A stretch of DNA of 64,000 nucleotides from contig NC_089312.1 in the NCBI RefSeq assembly GCF_036669915.1, positions 4,994,938 to 5,058,937 of the forward strand. Reading direction: 5' to 3'. The notes beneath the pieces were generated by a model. That model did not search any database. It was not told where the DNA came from and was given only the letters and a program-made list of their open reading frames with translations. The position numbers were made by a program, and so were the translations under genes. Position 1 is the stretch's first letter; each line of letters begins with the position of its first letter. Source of the DNA: Pocillopora verrucosa. Its lineage: Eukaryota; Cnidaria; Anthozoa; Scleractinia; Pocilloporidae. Shown here in pieces: positions 1-12,070 of the stretch.

Positions 1-2560
1 GCTTCTCGATTCACATTTTCATTCTGTAAGACAAATGAGTCAATGAGCAAGAGAAGGCAGTGAATCCAAAAAGTGCCAAAGTAATTAAGCAGAATTAACA
101 ACATAAGTTTCTTACCCAATCAAGAATGGCTAACTCCATGCACATGTTGTATGTGTCATCCCCATGATGAATCCGCTTTGCAGCATAAATGAGCATCACT
201 GAATGGAGAGACTCAATCCAATATGTTTCCCTGCACTGAAGAAGGCAACAAATCATAGGTGATTTTTCTTTAACTGGAAAATGAATTTGTTCAACTCATT
301 TATGGCCCTTACATCAACATCATTAATTTGGAAGAAGAGATAAACTTCTTTATGCAAAGAAACATAAACATACAGCATGCGTCAATTAATTACCCGCATG
401 TAGTCCAATGCATGCCTATAAATTGAAGTGCCCATAATGGCTTCCTTGCATGCAGCTACTACTTCAGGTTTAGTTAAAAGTTTTTTGCTCATCACACAGC
501 CATTCTGCTTGCACCGTGACTCTGCATGGCATCTGACATGATTTCCCTGAGTAATAAATACACCAAGTTATAGAAAAATAGATTAATAAATCAGTAGTAA
601 TAATTATAGTAAGTATAATGTCTCTTGTTCACCATTATTAAAGAAATATGTGCAATCTTTGAGGTAATGATCATGTCATATCTTACTAGAATAACACAAC
701 AAAAGGTACTTACAGAAATGAAAACAAAATACCATGTTCTCGATAAACAGTCACTCAAATTACCTGGTAATGGTCAACTACATTCAATAGTGTACCCTGA
801 AATTCTTCTTCATTGGGTGGACTGTTCTTCATGCAGAAGTATACAAGAGTCCTCGTACTTTTCATTGTAAAATATTCAGAATTATTATATTCCATTATAG
901 TCATCTTATATCAAGAAGGAATTTGACATCTGCAGGTAATTGTGGAGAGAATATAGCTTTTGATGACTCTCATAAGAGAGATATCTTACCTTTGTCTAAC
1001 AATTCAAAAAACCACTTTGAGCCCTCATCCCTCTGGGCCCCTGAGGCAACTTCCTTCAATGCTTTAGTCACAGACTTTGCACCTGAAAATAAACAAAAAA
1101 ATATTAATACCAATAAAATGCTAACTTTCAGAAATACTCTTAATCATCAAGACAAAATGAGCCAAAAAATACAAGTGTGTACTGAGTACCATGCCAAGAG
1201 TCGAAGGAATTAAGCATTCCTTTTGATAAGATCCATGTTTTTAGCTATAATACAAAGTCATATGTCACTTCTGCAACATGGAACCCTGAAAAAAGAATTA
1301 CTTTAGCTGCATTATAAAAGATGCTTCTGACCTCCATATTTGTATTACATATGCGATATGATATTATTGAGGATGCAAATTTATCATACCTTGTGTCTCA
1401 GAGAGATAAGTCAGCAGCTCTTTTGTCATAGGGACCTCACAGCTTACTGCTGAAGTTTCATTGGCCCTACTCCAGTTGACAACTGCTAACACCTTGTGTT
1501 GAACATACCAGAGGTTCAACATATCATACAAAGAGATCAAGTAGAAACCATCTTACCAGAAAGAAAGGGCTGACACTGTTGTGTGTGCTGTTGATCGACT
1601 GGAATCATGCCTTACATCTGTTATAACTCACTGCAGGAAGAAATGGTGGAAATCAAAACATAAAAATGGTCACATTTCTCTACTCACAGATATTTTCAAG
1701 GTTTACAATCTGATATAAGATTTTATATTTTTGTATGTGCCAGTCTACATAATATATTCCGAGTATGGCAGGTGTATAAGTATGTGGCCAAAGACAAAAT
1801 GAAATTAAAATGACAACTTGTACCTCTCCATTCACAGCATATGCAGGGTTACTCTTCACTTGTTCTTGAGTAACCAACATCAACTCATTGGAGACCCTCT
1901 TCATGACTGTCAAGTAGCTGAGCTTTTTCAAGACTGTTGAAGTGATTAAAAATAGAATTATTTTAGAATTGTATCTGGTAAGGCACAAACCAAAGAAGGA
2001 ACAGTTCAGTTAGTTTGAGCTATCTTGGTAGAACATTCATGATTTAGCAACCTGCAAACTGCTGTTGACTGCCTTCTCCTTGCAAGGAGAAAGACTACAT
2101 GATTTTCAGAGCATCTGCGCATGTGCATTGCTAACCTGTGTCAGAGGTCTTTTCTCCCTCTGACCCGATGTTGGCTGCTTGACAGAAACTTGTGTATTCT
2201 GTCTCTGTCAAGCCACAGGACAATACTCCATGAATCAATCTATGAAAGAGAAACAACGAAGTGACCAGTTACAAAAAACAGAAACTGTAAAATACCGAGA
2301 TAACAAATTTCTGTAAATTTCGAGCAAAAAATAAAAGAGTGCTCACCTCAAATTTACATAGTACTTTGGAGGAGATCCTCCCATGATAGGGGAGGAGAGC
2401 CACTTGAAAGAATCTCCACCAACACATGAAATTGTCACCGACACTACACGACTCTGTCGATTGAAGACAAGTGACTCGAAATCGAAGGGTTTTCCACAAT
2501 AACAACATGATGTCGTTAGCGTATTAGAGAAAAAAAAACAGAGTTCGCAGAGATTCTTTA
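1..2560 (-). pseudogene. Transposase-like (Kolobok-type?) multi-exon gene, 3' end cut by window edge, probably decayed
   Basis: Ten exons can be placed by codon continuity and GT/AG sites: 2347-2560, 2136-2239, 1824-1933, 1557-1630, about 1390-1510, 990-1082, 764-864, 394-546, 116-235 and 1-23 (cut). The product starts with a Cys-rich stretch (CCYCGKPFDFESLV), then GGDSFKWLSSPIMGGSPPKY, RHDSSRSTAHTTVSALS, VLAVVNWSRANETSAV, a GNHVRCHAESRC zinc-ligand stretch, CRETYWIESLHSVMLIYAAK and, across the last junction, LDW/NENVNRE. I recognise this as an uncharacterised family expanded in cnidarians and fish that resembles Kolobok-type DDE transposases; that link is from memory. Phases agree across exons 1-3 and 7-10. 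Oddities: exon 1557-1630 would open with TGA, exon 764-864 starts after AA instead of AG, and the 1557/1510 intron phase is unresolved. It may be a domesticated copy that has decayed. Confidence 0.6.
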
Positions 2561-4312
2561 CTGCAGAGATATGTGGAGTCGTTCTCTACTGAAGATGCAG
2601 TGATTTGCATTCTTTGTGACGTACGTTCTGCTTGTGGAGGAGAAATTGGAGAAAAAGGATCAGCAAAAGGCAAAGAAATACGCAAAAATGGAGTGGAAAA
2701 AGCTGAAAGAATTGAAAACCGTGCAGTTATGGATGGTGTAGAAAGAAGAGATGGGTTCGGACTTCCCGTTGATGAGAAGCTCAGTCGCTCGATGTCAGTT
2801 GTTTCCTCTCAATTTTCTCCTCAAGAGCTAACAGAAGAGCTTCCATCAAATCTGCATTCTGTGTGCTTGTCGTCGCTTTTGTAAGATTCAACGAGCCTTT
2901 GGCCATCTTTATGCGGTCTTTGATGCCGAGAAGTCTGTTCTTCTGAGTTCGAGGAACTTCTATGTTGAGCGAGAACTGAGGACCTCGATCCGTTGGACGC
3001 TTTGGTAAAATTTCCGCACAGCCCCATACTATTGTAAAACAAATCTGTTTTCCCAATGGCAATGTATTGTTTGAGTCATTGTTTTCTCTATTCAAGAACT
3101 GAATGTATAATGAAGTATGGGGCTGTGCGGAAATTTTACCGACGCTTTTTCTTGGGTACAGATGGATTATTTCCCTCAGCCATAACGAATAAATTTCCCA
3201 ATAAATATATCTTTCGAGTAGCGACAGTCAAGACTATTCCCCAAACTGAACTAGAGTTGTGAAATTCTGTCTCAAAATGGCACTTACTTGTGAAATCGTC
3301 CATACTTCAGAGGTCTTGTCACAGAATTGTCACAGATAATAATAGTCTGAGCATTGCGCATAGAATGAGTCACGAATCCGCTAGTTTCAATGGGAATAAT
3401 CTGAAGGCTCGAAGAACCAGTTTGTATTAGGGGCTTGGGACATAAGCCGAAGTTACACGGCGCAAATTTTGGAAAGACAACTGTGCGAGTGTCTTGTCGA
3501 CCGCAGATAGCGCTTTGAGCGGCCGAACGATAAATTAGTGCCAATTAATATCAAAATGAGCTCAATTATGGGAATGAGAGTCAACAAGACGCAATATCTT
3601 CTAATTGATTGACACAAAAAAACACTTAAAGTGTGTCTTCTATGCAGACCGTTTCACTCATGGTGGGAACGTTGGTCGCCATATTGGATGATTTTTGCAT
3701 TTGAGCTGAAACAAAGGGGAGGAGCCAACCTATTTGTAACGCGCCTTCGTGTTAAAATTCACCTTTCATAAAGCCTTTCCCTAACGCAAGCAATCATCAG
3801 GAAAAAATAATCAATTCGGACTTTTTTCCATAAAATGAATGTTCAAAATTAACATTCCCACCTCCCCCCTCCCACTTAGAGAACGCACTGTTAGGTCAAA
3901 AAGAGACATTTTGTTTTTAAACTTGAATCATCTACAAACAGTATTATGTCAAAACTAAGGTTCTCTTCTTTGCGCAAGTTTAGGCTGTGTATTTTTTTAA
4001 AAAAATTAATTTCTTTGGAGCTGCCGATGTAGATTTAAAGAAAGGCACCATTCTCGCCGCCGAGCTGCAATTTGAAACCAAATCCTCTGACTCTTCCCTT
4101 CCGGCCACTTAAGCGAGAAATGATGACCAGTAACTAAGGTCTCGAAGGATTTGGCCGAAATTCCAAGGGTCTCCCTTAGTAGAAGAGGAGTCTGGAAAGA
4201 AGTTAAGAGTTAATTTCTATTCCTACAGATGTACTTTGCAAACTCTGTAAGTCTTAAAACTTCATGAGATGATTAATTTGCTTTATTGTCTTTCTTGATA
4301 TCGTTTACGTAG
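2561..4312. other. Spacer between divergent genes
   Basis: No convincing gene. Open frames at 2573-2884 (plus) and 2781-3095 (minus) are short, charged and low in recognisable motifs; the minus one could be an upstream exon of the transposase-like gene but I cannot show it. The stretch holds an inverted repeat (3004-3140) and the left copy of an intronic direct repeat (3756-4050). No signal peptide or LDLa exon for the downstream LGR was found here. Confidence 0.4.
3004..3140. repeat. Inverted repeat with 26-bp arms
   Basis: The bases 3004-3029 (GGTAAAATTTCCGCACAGCC and on to CCATAC) recur as their exact reverse complement at 3115-3140, with an 85-bp loop. The arms are perfect, which suggests a young foldback or MITE-like insertion or a cruciform-forming site. 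No target duplication was identified. Confidence 0.6.
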
Positions 4313-5325
4313 GTATTTACATGACAATCAGATAGCAGAGCTACCACGTGGAGTCTTCAGCTACAACACCAAGTTGATTGAACTGTAAGTAAACAACATT
4401 TATTGCTTATCCCATGAGACTTATTTTTAAGAAGCTTATACAGACCCAGTCACACGTGTAAACTATGGCAATTTGTAATGTTGGGACTCAAATCCAATAT
4501 CTCAGCTCACGTACTTACTAAATCTTGGTTTCAAATTTTAATTGCCCTTAAGTCCATGCGTTGCAGAGGGGCCAGTTTACAGCTCATAAAGGCAGGATCC
4601 AAATCCTATATCCCAACTGACATATTTGCCAAGACCCCGTTTCAAATTTTAATAGAAATCCCATCGCCGTTGTTATTAGTGGGAGTGGGATTCAGTTTCT
4701 ATTAAAATTTTGTCAATCCCACTAGCTTCAAAAAGGGTTCAGAGAGACGCAATTTACCGAAAGATGGAGGGTTCAAAACTCAGCCAGTCGAAAAGAAATT
4801 TGAAGTTAACAAGAATAGCAAAATCAACAAATTCCAACCTCCTCCTTCCCACTCCCCCCTCCCACTTTAAGAACATATTGTTTGTTCGTAATATTCAGAT
4901 CAAAATCGAACAAATCACATCGCGTATTTACCAAAACTCGGTTCTAAATTTTAATTGCCCACTGGCCCATGCGATCGGCTGCATTGAAAATCCGATTTCA
5001 ATCGTTACTGATCCCATTTAAATTCACCTTTCATGGAGCCTTTCCCTTAACGTAAGCAATTATCAGGAAAAAAATAATCGATTCGGACTTTTTTCATAGA
5101 ATGACTGCTCAAAATAAACATTCCCACCTCTCCCCTTCCACTTGGAGAACACATGGTTAGGTGAAACAGGAGATATTTTGTTTATTACACTTCAATCATT
5201 TACAAACAGAATAGTGTCAAAACAATGGTTCTCTTCTTTGCGCAAGTTTAAGCTGTGTATTTGTAAAAAATTAATTTTTTTGGAGCTGCCGATGTAAAAT
5301 TAAAGAAAGACATGATCCTTGCAGG
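3756..5325. repeat. Direct repeat pair flanking LRR exon 1
   Basis: About 300 bp at 3756-4050 recurs in the same direction at 5021-5315. Both contain the marks GGTTCTCTTCTTTGCGCAAG and TGGAGCTGCCGATGTA. The first copy lies upstream of LRR exon 1 and the second in the following intron. Shorter related blocks sharing TCAAATTTTAATTGCC lie at about 4520, 4630 and 4925. The arrangement points to segmental duplication around the exon. Confidence 0.7.
4313..4384 (+). CDS. LGR exon: LRR 1
   Basis: 72 nt, acceptor TTTACGTAG, donor GTAAGT. It encodes [15 protein letters not shown] followed by SYNTKLIEL, a full 24-residue LRR (LxxNxIxxLPxGVF). The exon starts with the third base of a split codon, as do all ten repeats. 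Confidence 0.85.
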
Positions 5326-8300
5326 TAAGCTGCAATTTTACCAATTGCAGAAAAGGAAGACTAAGAAAAATTCAGGCTCGGACGGGATTTGAACCCAGGC
5401 CTCCCAGAATATTACTACCAACTGAGCTACGGAAGTAAATGTCAACTCTTCCGCCCTTGTGCCTATTTACTTTTATAGAACGCTCCATAGCCCCTGAATA
5501 TTTGCTTCAGTTATATTCTGGTCATTGTCCTTCAAATGTTTTTTCGTAAGTGCGTATAACAAAACATTTAGAAACATTTTATTGTCGAAACGAAGGCTCA
5601 TTTTACTGCGCGACTTTTCGATATGATGTATTTGTGATGAAATGAGTTTCTTTTGACTTGCGGATTAAAATCAAATAAATACATGATCCTCGCAGGTGAG
5701 CTGCAATTTTACCAATTGCAGAAAAGTTGACTAAAAAATAATTCAGGCTCGGACGGGATTCGAGATACTAATTGGGCGATGCTGCAAACTGAGCTACAAA
5801 GCCACACGTTATGAGTGAGGTAAATTTTGGAAGATACATCTTTTCTTGGAGAAAACTTATGCTCTTTGCAAAGAGGTAAATCAAATAGCGCCATGACAAA
5901 CGCAGGTGAGCTGAAATTCTAGCAATTACAGAACAGTCCGGAAAAAAGGAGAAAAAGGCTCGTTCCTTGACTTTAGGGGTTACCTCGCTCCAACTTAGGA
6001 GGAGTAGAAGAATCTAGAAACAATTTTGCTTTTATTTTTTATTTTGTTTTTTCAACACATTAGGTGTATTGAAAATTGTTTAAGTTTACCTATTTGCTAC
6101 ATTTTTTTCGGTTTGGTATACACAATAATTTTTAAATATTGTTGAGACTCCTTCCCAATTTTAGTTTATCCAACCAAATTCAAAACAAAACAAGACAAAA
6201 CAAAAGTAAAAAAACAAAAAAAAAAAGGTGAAATGAACGACGTGAAATTATGTGTTGTTTAGAATGCTCATAAAAAGTATTGGAAAAATTTGGCTTAAGA
6301 TACGCCCTGAAATCTTTCTCATTTGAGCCTGTTGATTTCCGAGGGTAAAGGTCAGAATTCAGATTTCGAGATTTTGAAAACGACCAAAAAATGTAAGCCA
6401 GCATCTTGAGTAGGATTTGATTTCAAAATTTGTAGAAATCAACTACAGCGTTGCGTGAACATTGTGAAAACGTGAATGAAAGCGATCTTCAAATTCAGGC
6501 CTGTAAGGAATTTGAACCCATGACCTCTGCGATACCGGTGTAGTGCTCTACCAACTGAGCTAACAAGCCAACTGGGAGCTGGTTCAAATATATGAGTTCC
6601 ATATATTCACAACCGTTTATTCACCACTTCACAGGTGTATTTGGGACCAACACATTGACCGGCTCCCAGTTGGCTTGTTAGCTCAGGTGGTAGAGCACTG
6701 CACCGGTATCGCAGAAGTCATGAGTTCAAATTCCGTACAGGCCTGAATTTTTTTCAGGCCTTATTTTCACTTCTACTTAACTACTGTTCATTACTGCTAA
6801 GATCGCTTTCATTCATGTCATTAACCGCAGTTCAAATATATGACTTCCATATATTCACAACCGTTTCTTGTTAAAACGCCAAGGAAAGAAAAGCCCATGT
6901 TGATAAAATTGCCCTATGGAGCTATGATCTGCGTTCTCACTTTTACTTTTTACCCGCCAAAGTCGCTTGGTTTTTTTGGAAACTAATGAAGCAAAAAAGT
7001 GAGAGATCAGAGATGTCTTTAATGTGCTGTACGACAACTATACGTATCCTTTAGAACTTTTAATAATGAAAAGCCGATTGAGGTAGCCATATCTCGAGTA
7101 AGAACTTTGCGCCTTTTATGCTATCTCGTCGCTGGTGATATGATGTGCGTTTTCTTTGCGGAGACCAATTTTTAGCTTTTATCACGAAAAGTATTAACTT
7201 GCGGTGTAAAATAATTCTATCCTTTAAAATAAAAAATAAAATAAATAAAAAAACAGCTTGGTTTAAAAAGAGTTAGTAGTCACCTCTTGTAAATCTGGTT
7301 TATATTTGTGGTAATTCCATATTCGAGTAAAACACGATGAAAGATTGACACGTTCAGCGTGCTCTACTAGCTCCATGACTAAATAATTAGTTGAAAATGT
7401 ATGCAGATGAAAGACTGCATGCGCGCAACACGCAAACTGCGTGTCCTACACGCAGTTGCAAGTCTGACTGTGAGAAGCGTGTAAATTAAACGATTAGTGT
7501 AGCCAAGTTGAGTGAGAACTTTACATATCATTCTATCTTCTCTCCAAATTTGTCCCTTTTTTGGTTCGTTTCACTCTCATGCATTCGTGTTAGTCGTTAG
7601 TGTGACGTGCGTTCTCTCAGGGTAGACCGATATTTGAGCTTTTAGCGCAAAAACCAGTTGTCTAGTAATATTTTTGCTGAATTATTCAACCTGCAACCCT
7701 GTAACCTATTAACTTTACGTTAACTATTCCAGGATTTTACTAAAACACATGTTCTTACATGAATAATGAATATTCAGATTCTAGAACTCTAAGCAGTTAG
7801 CATAGCAGGTGGCGTAATATACAAAACGATCGCAATGTTACATCATATAACAACTCAAGTTCGAGATAAAGACAAATGTAATTGGAAACAAAGTGTTCTT
7901 AACAATATCAAGTAATCGGCAAATAGAGGCACTTGTATTTAAAAGAGCATTAAAGAAACGTCTAAACAACCCAAACTGGATAATGATGGACGGAAAAAAT
8001 AATAATTTGATCCCTTCGCCTCTGTAGATAGAAAAACAACAACAATAAGGACAACAAGGACAAAAACAGCAAAAAAACATTAAATATTCATTTAAATGAT
8101 CCTTGTTTTCTTCTTATTAGGATTTGAATTCTATCAAGTTCTTTAACCTGCTGTAACTATTTAATCACGTTTTATTTATATGCCTAATCTTTGTAGTGCC
8201 TTGTTTGGCAACCAAATAGAAAATCTACCGCCTGGAGTCTTCACTAACAACACCGAGTTGACTTACCTGTAAGTAAAACATTTGTAGGTTCATATTTGAT

Positions 8301-11300
8301 ACTATCGATGCTATGAATTACTATAATAATTGTGTTTTACACAACACTTATTGTTATATTTTGTAAGCAGCTAGTATTAATTCCATCCCACCCATAATGC
8401 AACACGAGTTAAGCTGTAAAGATCTGAATTCAATTTAATCAGAACACATTTTTACCCAGTCCAGGGTAGAAACATCAAGAATCGCATCTCTAAAGCTATC
8501 GCCCCTATTATTTTAAAAGTTGTCGAGGAGTACGTGATTTATCAATTACCTTTAAATTACGTCTCTAAACTTCACCAGAGATAAGATTTCGATTGTTCCT
8601 TATCTCATCACATTTACCTAATTCTCTGTTAGGTAAGGTATATATCGACTTTTTGCCATACATTTCCAATACACACCCGTAAGAAATGTCTTTTTCCCGA
8701 TGGAATAGGCAAAATTCTATTCGTAACACCTTCCAACGGATGTAAGATACGTTTGACGCGAAAGCGTATCGGAAGTCAGATGAAAATCAAAGAGGGCAGA
8801 AATGTTGTCCGATGGTATCCGTCGATACACATTTGTCGAATGGAATCCGACGGGGTCCATGGGAACCCAAAAGAGTCCATCCATGTCCGTCGGAATCACT
8901 GGTCTTGTGGTAAACCTAACCTCAGACAAGTGCAGTATAAAAGAAATATGCCTCGTTCTTAAAGCCATGAAGCGAAACAGCTCGTTTCAAGCGCGAATGA
9001 CTTGATTACATACCTTGTTTTTCAATCTTAAAGCAAAACAGCGCTTTACCCTTACAATTGCAGTATCCGTGAAATATGGCCCGTTCTTTAAGCCATGCAG
9101 CTAAAGAGCTCCGTTTTAAGCGCGGACAACGGAAAATAACCTCGCTTTTTTGCTTAAAAACAGTCAAATGCAGTGTACGTAGGAAATGCCTCGTTTTTTA
9201 TGCTATAAAGCGAAACAGCTCCTAACAAGTGCGAATGACTAACAGCGACTTACGGCGCTTTACGTAGGCAACTGCAGCAGGCGTGGTATATGGCGAAATA
9301 TGCCTCTTTTTTAAGGCCATGGAGCGGAAGAGCCCATATCAAACACGAATGACTTGAAAGATACCTCGTTTTTCAAGCGCGGATAACTTCAAATCTCATT
9401 CTTCAAGCCATAAAGCAAAAATACGCTTTACACAGAAATATGAAGTACAGTATACGGAAAATATGCCTCGTTCTTAAAGCCCTGAAGAAAAACAGCCCAT
9501 TTTAAGCGTGGATGACTTGATTTATATTGTGTTCTTCCAGCCATTTAGACAAAAAGGCGCTTAACGCAGAAGAATTGGATGCAGCTTACGTAAAATATGG
9601 CTCGTTTTTAAAGTCATGAAGCAAAACGACTCATTTCAGGGACGGATCAGGTGAAACATATCGTGTTCTTCGACCCATTAAGGGAAACCGCGTTTTGCAC
9701 TGGCATTTGCAGTATGCGTGAAATATGTCTTCTTCGACAGCCCATGAAACGAAGTTGCTAGATGCTGAATTCGATAGAAGTAAAACCTGTTTTATAATTT
9801 CCTTTTCGAAGTGAACGAAGTTGGTAAACAGAAATATGAAATTACACAATGTCAGTCACAAGAGATCACTCTCTCAAAGCGTATCGGAATTTTCCTGCAT
9901 TTATTTTACTTTAATGACAATCGATGTGTCGTGTAGTTCGAGAATTGAAAAGTTGCCATCGAGTTACTCTTCCGAGTCAGCTGAGTGGAAGGTATTGCAT
10001 GAAAAAAAAAAAAATGACAAAACTTCTTTTGCTTCATTTGGTCAATTTCACAGAATTCCGTCCATTCTACGTATGCTACTATTCTGTTTCAAGTTGGGGA
10101 TTTCCGATCTTAAAGATGTTAGAAGCAATTTCCTAACACTCGTAGTTCAGTCGACTATTTCTTTTATTCTCTTTCTACTACACAAGTTATTACAACGGGG
10201 ACTCGCTCTGATCTCTCTAGGAAAGTGTGGGTCACTGCTTATAAAGGTGACACTTACGGAGCTGTCAATCTCTAACCTTCGTTATGCTTTTACACTTAAC
10301 TAGTGAATCACGCTAAGCTACGCAGAGCGGAGTTCGCATACTAAGTAGATACCTTCGCGATGTTTACGCTTTAGGAAATGTCTTTCTAACTTAAATCTCT
10401 TGGTCTTACGGCTAAGCTCGGGCAAAACAATAAAAATATTATAACAAACTTAATGAGAGAATTAAAATCATACTTGAAAAGATATCTTAAGAGAAAATAG
10501 TCCTTGAGGGCTGTTGTATAACAGCAGAATAAACACAAACTTCGGAGAAGAAAGGGCGTACCCAAGGTACCGCCCCTAAAAGAGCTACGTGCTAGCCGTA
10601 GAAGTTATCTGATCACAAATTCAGTGCAGAAGATGAAAAGTACTACATGTTTACACCTTAAGTCACCCCTAAGAAAAAGAGGTGTCGAACGTGCTAATTT
10701 ATAAATTAAAAACTATTTTCCTGATCGGGAATTCAACATGGATTTAGTCTAAAACGAGAGTGTTAAATGGGTAAAGTATGGTTATTAGACCTTAAGAAAA
10801 TGTCTATTTTTACAGGAATCGTACGAATAATTTTCACCCCAGAGATTATAAACTACAGAAACCAAATAACTTTAATGGAAATCGAAAATAGTTTATAAAA
10901 CAAGAATCTTTTCAAATTCCAGAAAATTTTCGCAAAATCGCGTCAGTAGTTAGTACTTTGTCACGCTCTCCTCTAAATCTCAGTTTAACCCAACAAGAGA
11001 ACACACACAACCCTTGGGTGCAGTTTGCTTGAAGCCCAGCGCTCCGAATAGACTACAGGATACATGACGTATCATAAAAAAGTAATATATAAGTTTGAAA
11101 AAAAAAATGTAATACTTAGCTCCAAAGATCTAAATCACAAGCTAACTGACATGGGATCGTGGAACAACAGCTGGATGAAAAACCTCCCGTACATCCACTT
11201 GCACCTAAAAGGAAACCCCAGGCCAGCTTTATCCAATATACAATCAACGGTCCCCCGGGCAAGACCAACTAAATAGATAACAGAATAAATTAAAAAGCGG

Positions 11301-12030
11301 TACGCAAAAGAAAACTAGATACCTAAAGCCTTAGAAAACGACAAACATCGTGAAGAACAAGAATCTTGCACATTCCCGTTCTTAGCCACTTCACTAACCC
11401 AGCGGCCATGACGCTTAAAAGGCCGGTCTTGCAAGCCAGCATTTGCGGCAGGAGTGATGAGCCCCACATGTCATTTTCGATTTTAACATCGGATCGAACA
11501 AGCTTGGGAAGCTCATCAAATCTGCGAAAGGCAGCAAAAGCCAGCAAGCATATAACAACTGAACGAAAATTATACAAAGAGGTCATCGAGTCCGCCTTGC
11601 AGGCAACTAACTGTTCTAACTAAAAGGCTGTGATAGGTTCCTTTTTGGCTGTGTGACGCGCCAGCAAACGCTGCGTACTGGCAAGAATATTCTTCACAAA
11701 GGATGTTCAGTAGGTGATGGTTCGTCACCTTAATAGTTAAACCAGGCGATGCTATGACCTGCTGAATCCAGGAGAGAAGCTGTCTTCGTTTCAGTCAATA
11801 AATGACGCAAATACATGGCAAAATGAAACAGAGATGCAGGGAAAGCTATCAAGTTATGTTCTCGGGTCTAAGGCTTCCATTTGTTGCAAGAAGAGAAACA
11901 CCAGAATGAAGCACTGGGTGCTCTACTAACCAATGGAACATCCGAGAGAATGCCCAAACAAACGTAAGATACCGATGAGAGCACATTTTCCTGCTATTAC
12001 TAAGTCAAACGCAGGAAAATACTAATACAG

Positions 12031-12070
<40 letters not shown>

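Noticed and set aside
2269-2508. Minus-strand frame starting MLLLWKTLRFRV as the first exon of the transposase-like gene
   Set aside because: Another frame over the same bases reads CCYCGKPFDFESLV..GDSFKWLSSP and joins in phase to the next exon, so it is preferred.
6661-6752. Functional tRNA gene
   Set aside because: A and B boxes are present, but stem pairing is poor, U33 is missing, and a mirrored copy sits nearby; a SINE is the simpler reading.
9821-10303. 160-codon plus-strand open frame in the LGR intron
   Set aside because: No motif, low-complexity hydrophobic composition, no splice or homology support; expected by chance in 64 kb.
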